From Candidatus Bathyarchaeota archaeon (GTDB lineage: Archaea > Thermoproteota > Bathyarchaeia > 40CM-2-53-6), in contig VBBA01000088.1 in the NCBI GenBank assembly GCA_005888675.1, positions 1 through 6,996 of the forward strand: a stretch of 6,996 bases of DNA. Direction: 5' to 3'. Within the stretch, counting starts at the first letter, position 1. Every line of letters starts with the position of its first letter. Shown here in pieces: positions 4,286 through 6,996 of this stretch. Both the position numbers and the translations under genes were made by a program. Under the pieces are notes generated by a model that saw only the letters and a program-made list of their open reading frames with translations, was not told the DNA's origin and ran no database searches.

Positions 4286-6996
4286 ATGTCAATCACCGTG
4301 ATGGAAGAACCTAGCAAGATCATACAGGGAATCAGGTTCACACTCGTCTCCCCAACCGAGATCAGGAAACTGTCAGCCGTCGATGTACAGGCCGCCGATA
4401 CCTATGATGAGGACGGTGTACCGATCACATCTGGATTGATGGATGGACGTCTCGGAACTTTGGAGCCACGCCAGAAATGCAAGACATGTGGCAACACCGC
4501 CTCAGCATGCCCAGGCCACTTTGGCCACATCGAGCTCGCAGAACCTGTCATACACTCTGCGTTCGCCAAACTCATCCATCGCTATCTCTCGATCACATGC
4601 CGCAACTGTGGACGCATCCTCCTCACGGAGGAGAAGATCGAAAAGTACAGGGCACGCCACGCAGAACTAAAACAACGACTCAACACCGTCCCCGACGCTT
4701 TCCTCGACGAGGTAATCAAGGATGCAAAAAAGACCCAGCAGTGTCCCCACTGTGGCCAAAGACAGTACGCGGTCGAGCATGGCAAGCCGACCACATTCCA
4801 TGAAATAGTCGAGGGCGCTCCGGTCCGGCTTACTCCAAGCACGATAAGAGAGCGATTGGAGCGTATTCCGGACGACGATCTCATCCTGTTAGGAATGGAC
4901 CCGAAGGCGGCCAGGCCAGAATGGGCTGTGTTGCAGGTAATGCCGGTGCCGCCAGTGTCTGTTAGACCGTCCATCACTCTTGAGTCCGGCATCAGGTCGG
5001 AAGATGATCTTACACACAAACTGGTCGATATTATCAGGATCAACCAGAAACTTCGAGAAGCACTCGAATCCGGTGTCCCAATCAACATTATCCAAGAACT
5101 CCACGAACTCCTCCAGTACCACGTCACCACCTACTTCGACAATGAAGTCTCCGGCCTGCCGCCTGCTAGGCATAGGTCAGGCAGGGCACTGAAGACCTTG
5201 TCACAGCGTTTGAAGGGGAAGGAAGGACGATTCCGAGGAAACCTCTCCGGCAAACGAGTGGACTTCTCCGCAAGAACGGTCGTGTCTCCCGATCCAAACC
5301 TAGACATTAACGAGGTCGGGGTTCCGCTTGATGTTGCGAGCAGACTAACTATTCCAGAAAAGGTCACTAATTACAATACAGAAGCGATGAAACGACTGAT
5401 CGAGAACGGTCCTGACAATTATCCGGGTGCGCTCTACATCGTACGTCCAGATGGTAGAAGAGTCCGCCTCGAATTCGTTACCGACCGGAAGGTTGTCGGA
5501 GACTTGATCCAACCCGGTTTCGTCGTTGAGAGGCACTTGCGAGACGGAGACATCGTGCTGTTTAACAGACAGCCGAGCCTTCATCGCATGTCCATAATGG
5601 CGCACCGCGTCCGTGTTCTACCGTACAAGACCTTCAGGCTCAACCCGGCCGTCTGCACGCCCTACAATGCAGACTTTGACGGTGACGAGATGAACCTGCA
5701 CGTTCCTCAAGGCGAAGAGGCCAGGACAGAGGCAAGACTCCTCATGCAGGTCCAAGACCAGATACTGTCACCTAGATACGGGGGACCGATTATCGGCGCG
5801 ATCCGAGACTCTCTCACTAGCGCATTCCTCCTGACCCAGAAATCGACCATGCTGACTAGGCATGATGTGACCAAGCTGCTTTCGGCCGCGAACTATGAGG
5901 GTCCTACACCGGAACCGTCTGTTTCAAAGCCGGAGGAATTGTGGACGGGCAAACAGATCTTCAGCATCGTTCTGCCGAAGGGGTTCAACTTCGTTGCCAA
6001 GTCCAATCTTTCTAACTATTACAAGTGTGAAGACTGCGACAAGGGCATAGTTCACGACTGTCCATACGATGCGTTCGTCGTCATCAAAGACGGCGTCCTC
6101 GAACAGGGCGTGATCGACAAGAACGCCATAGGCGCAGAACGGTCGGAGAGTCTTTTCCATCGAATCGTCAAAGACTACGGTACGGAAGAGGGAAGACGCT
6201 TCCTCAACAGTGTCACCAGACTACTCAACAGGTACATGGAGCTGAGAGGCTTCACATACGCGATGGACGAGCTGCAAATACCCGAGACTACCCGAGAAAA
6301 GATTTCCAAGGCGATTCAGAAGGCAGAGGAGAAAGTGAACGAGTACATCGCCAGCTACCAACAAGGCACACTGGAAAGATTGCCAGGCCAGACCCTTGAG
6401 GAATCGCTTGAGATCTACATCATGAACGAACTGTCCAAGGCACGCGATAGTGCCGGAGACTTTGCGGATCAATTTTTCCAGATGGACAACAGCGGTGTCA
6501 TCATGAGCAGAGCCGGTGCGAGAGGCTCCACATTGAACATTGGACAGATGACTGCATGCGTCGGTCAACAATCAATCCGGGGACAACGAATCTTACGGGG
6601 CTATAGAGGACGGGCAATGTCATTCTTCCGTCCAGGCGACGCAGGCGCGGCCGCTAGAGGATTCGTCTATAATTGCTACCGGGACGGATTGGATCCGATA
6701 GAATTCTTCTTCCACGCAATGGGAGGCAGAGAAGGTCTCGTCGATACAGCAGTTAGAACCCAGCAAAGCGGATACATGCAACGGCGGCTCATCAACGCCC
6801 TCGAACACTTACGCGTCGAATACGACGGTACAGTCCGGGACTCTAGAGGCAACATTATCCAGGTCAGATATGGAGAAGATGGCGTAGACACTGCAAAGAG
6901 CGACCATGGAAAGGCCGTGAATGTTGACCGCTTGGTCGAACGAGTGAGACTCACAATGAGGAAGGGCACCGCAGCCACGAAGGATACGATAGAGAA
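4286..6996 (+). CDS. rpoA1: DNA-directed RNA polymerase largest subunit, A' part (RpoA1/Rpb1 family), cut by window end
   Basis: This is the largest, catalytic subunit; 903 codons are visible with no stop before the right edge. The N-terminal clamp carries zinc ligands C65, C68, C75 and H78 (CKTCG...CPGHFGH) and a second pair set C105, C108, C153 and C156. The LSGKRVDFSARTVVSPDPNL segment (320-339) and FNRQPSLHRMSIMAH (426-440) belong to the active-centre core. NADFDGDEMN (461-470) holds the three Asp that bind the catalytic Mg. A Cys/His cluster (C581, C584, H590, C592) sits in the funnel region. The bridge helix begins at PIEFFFHAMGGREGLVDTAV (804-823) and continues through QSGYMQRRLINALE. 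In organisms with a split subunit, A' ends at about 880 to 910 residues, so a stop could follow soon, or the gene may continue into the trigger loop and A'' part. The start is the first ATG, matching the family N-terminus KIIQGIRFTLVSPTEIRKLS. Confidence 0.97.
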   Translation, partial: MSITVMEEPSKIIQGIRFTLVSPTEIRKLSAVDVQAADTYDEDGVPITSGLMDGRLGTLEPRQKCKTCGNTASACPGHFGHIELAEPVIHSAFAKLIHRYLSITCRNCGRILLTEEKIEKYRARHAELKQRLNTVPDAFLDEVIKDAKKTQQCPHCGQRQYAVEHGKPTTFHEIVEGAPVRLTPSTIRERLERIPDDDLILLGMDPKAARPEWAVLQVMPVPPVSVRPSITLESGIRSEDDLTHKLVDIIRINQKLREALESGVPINIIQELHELLQYHVTTYFDNEVSGLPPARHRSGRALKTLSQRLKGKEGRFRGNLSGKRVDFSARTVVSPDPNLDINEVGVPLDVASRLTIPEKVTNYNTEAMKRLIENGPDNYPGALYIVRPDGRRVRLEFVTDRKVVGDLIQPGFVVERHLRDGDIVLFNRQPSLHRMSIMAHRVRVLPYKTFRLNPAVCTPYNADFDGDEMNLHVPQGEEARTEARLLMQVQDQILSPRYGGPIIGAIRDSLTSAFLLTQKSTMLTRHDVTKLLSAANYEGPTPEPSVSKPEELWTGKQIFSIVLPKGFNFVAKSNLSNYYKCEDCDKGIVHDCPYDAFVVIKDGVLEQGVIDKNAIGAERSESLFHRIVKDYGTEEGRRFLNSVTRLLNRYMELRGFTYAMDELQIPETTREKISKAIQKAEEKVNEYIASYQQGTLERLPGQTLEESLEIYIMNELSKARDSAGDFADQFFQMDNSGVIMSRAGARGSTLNIGQMTACVGQQSIRGQRILRGYRGRAMSFFRPGDAGAAARGFVYNCYRDGLDPIEFFFHAMGGREGLVDTAVRTQQSGYMQRRLINALEHLRVEYDGTVRDSRGNIIQVRYGEDGVDTAKSDHGKAVNVDRLVERVRLTMRKGTAATKDTIE

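Noticed and set aside
4582..5130. 182-codon minus-strand open frame antisense to rpoA1
   Set aside because: It lies wholly opposite a conserved polymerase gene, and its Ser/Arg/Trp-rich translation has no family features. Long antisense frames arise from the codon bias of the real gene.

Overview
The window is a housekeeping segment of an archaeal genome. It carries an intron-containing tRNA-Ser gene on the minus strand and, pointing away from it on the plus strand, the start of the RNA polymerase operon rpoH-rpoB-rpoA1. The organism is an archaeon. RpoH/Rpb5-type and B/A'-type polymerase subunits are encoded together, initiation follows GGAGG-type ribosome binding sites, and the tRNA has an intron at the archaeal position 37/38. 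The single uninterrupted rpoB (not split into B'' and B') and the tRNA intron fit the TACK group (Thermoproteota sensu lato, possibly a Nitrososphaeria- or Bathyarchaeia-like lineage). The sequence alone does not settle the lineage.

Layout: bases 1-122 hold no supported gene, only a perfect 7-bp inverted repeat (83-100). Bases 123-236 (minus) are tRNA-Ser(GCU) with a 26-nt intron and an encoded CCA end. Bases 237-660 are a non-coding divergent promoter region. It has an A/T box for the tRNA (265-273, minus), similar boxes ahead of the polymerase operon (581-589 and 550-559), and several short inverted repeats. rpoH (661-930, TTG start), rpoB (936-4283, 1115 residues) and rpoA1 (4286 to the window end, 903 residues visible) follow with gaps of 5 and 2 bases, so they are very likely co-transcribed.

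The three proteins form the catalytic body of one enzyme. RpoA1 supplies the Mg-binding NADFDGDEMN loop, the clamp zinc sites and the bridge helix. RpoB supplies the lobes, the wall, the nucleotide-binding lysine/arginine motifs and a clamp zinc site. RpoH is the jaw subunit shared with eukaryotic Rpb5. The trigger loop and A'' part lie beyond the right edge.

I found no mobile element, CRISPR array, defence cassette or unknown gene system. The points worth a second look are details: an Asp in the fourth zinc-ligand position of RpoB, an extra Cys/His cluster in the RpoA1 funnel region, an rpoA reading frame still open near the usual A'/A'' split, an rpoH gene without any ATG, and possible structure in the operon leader.
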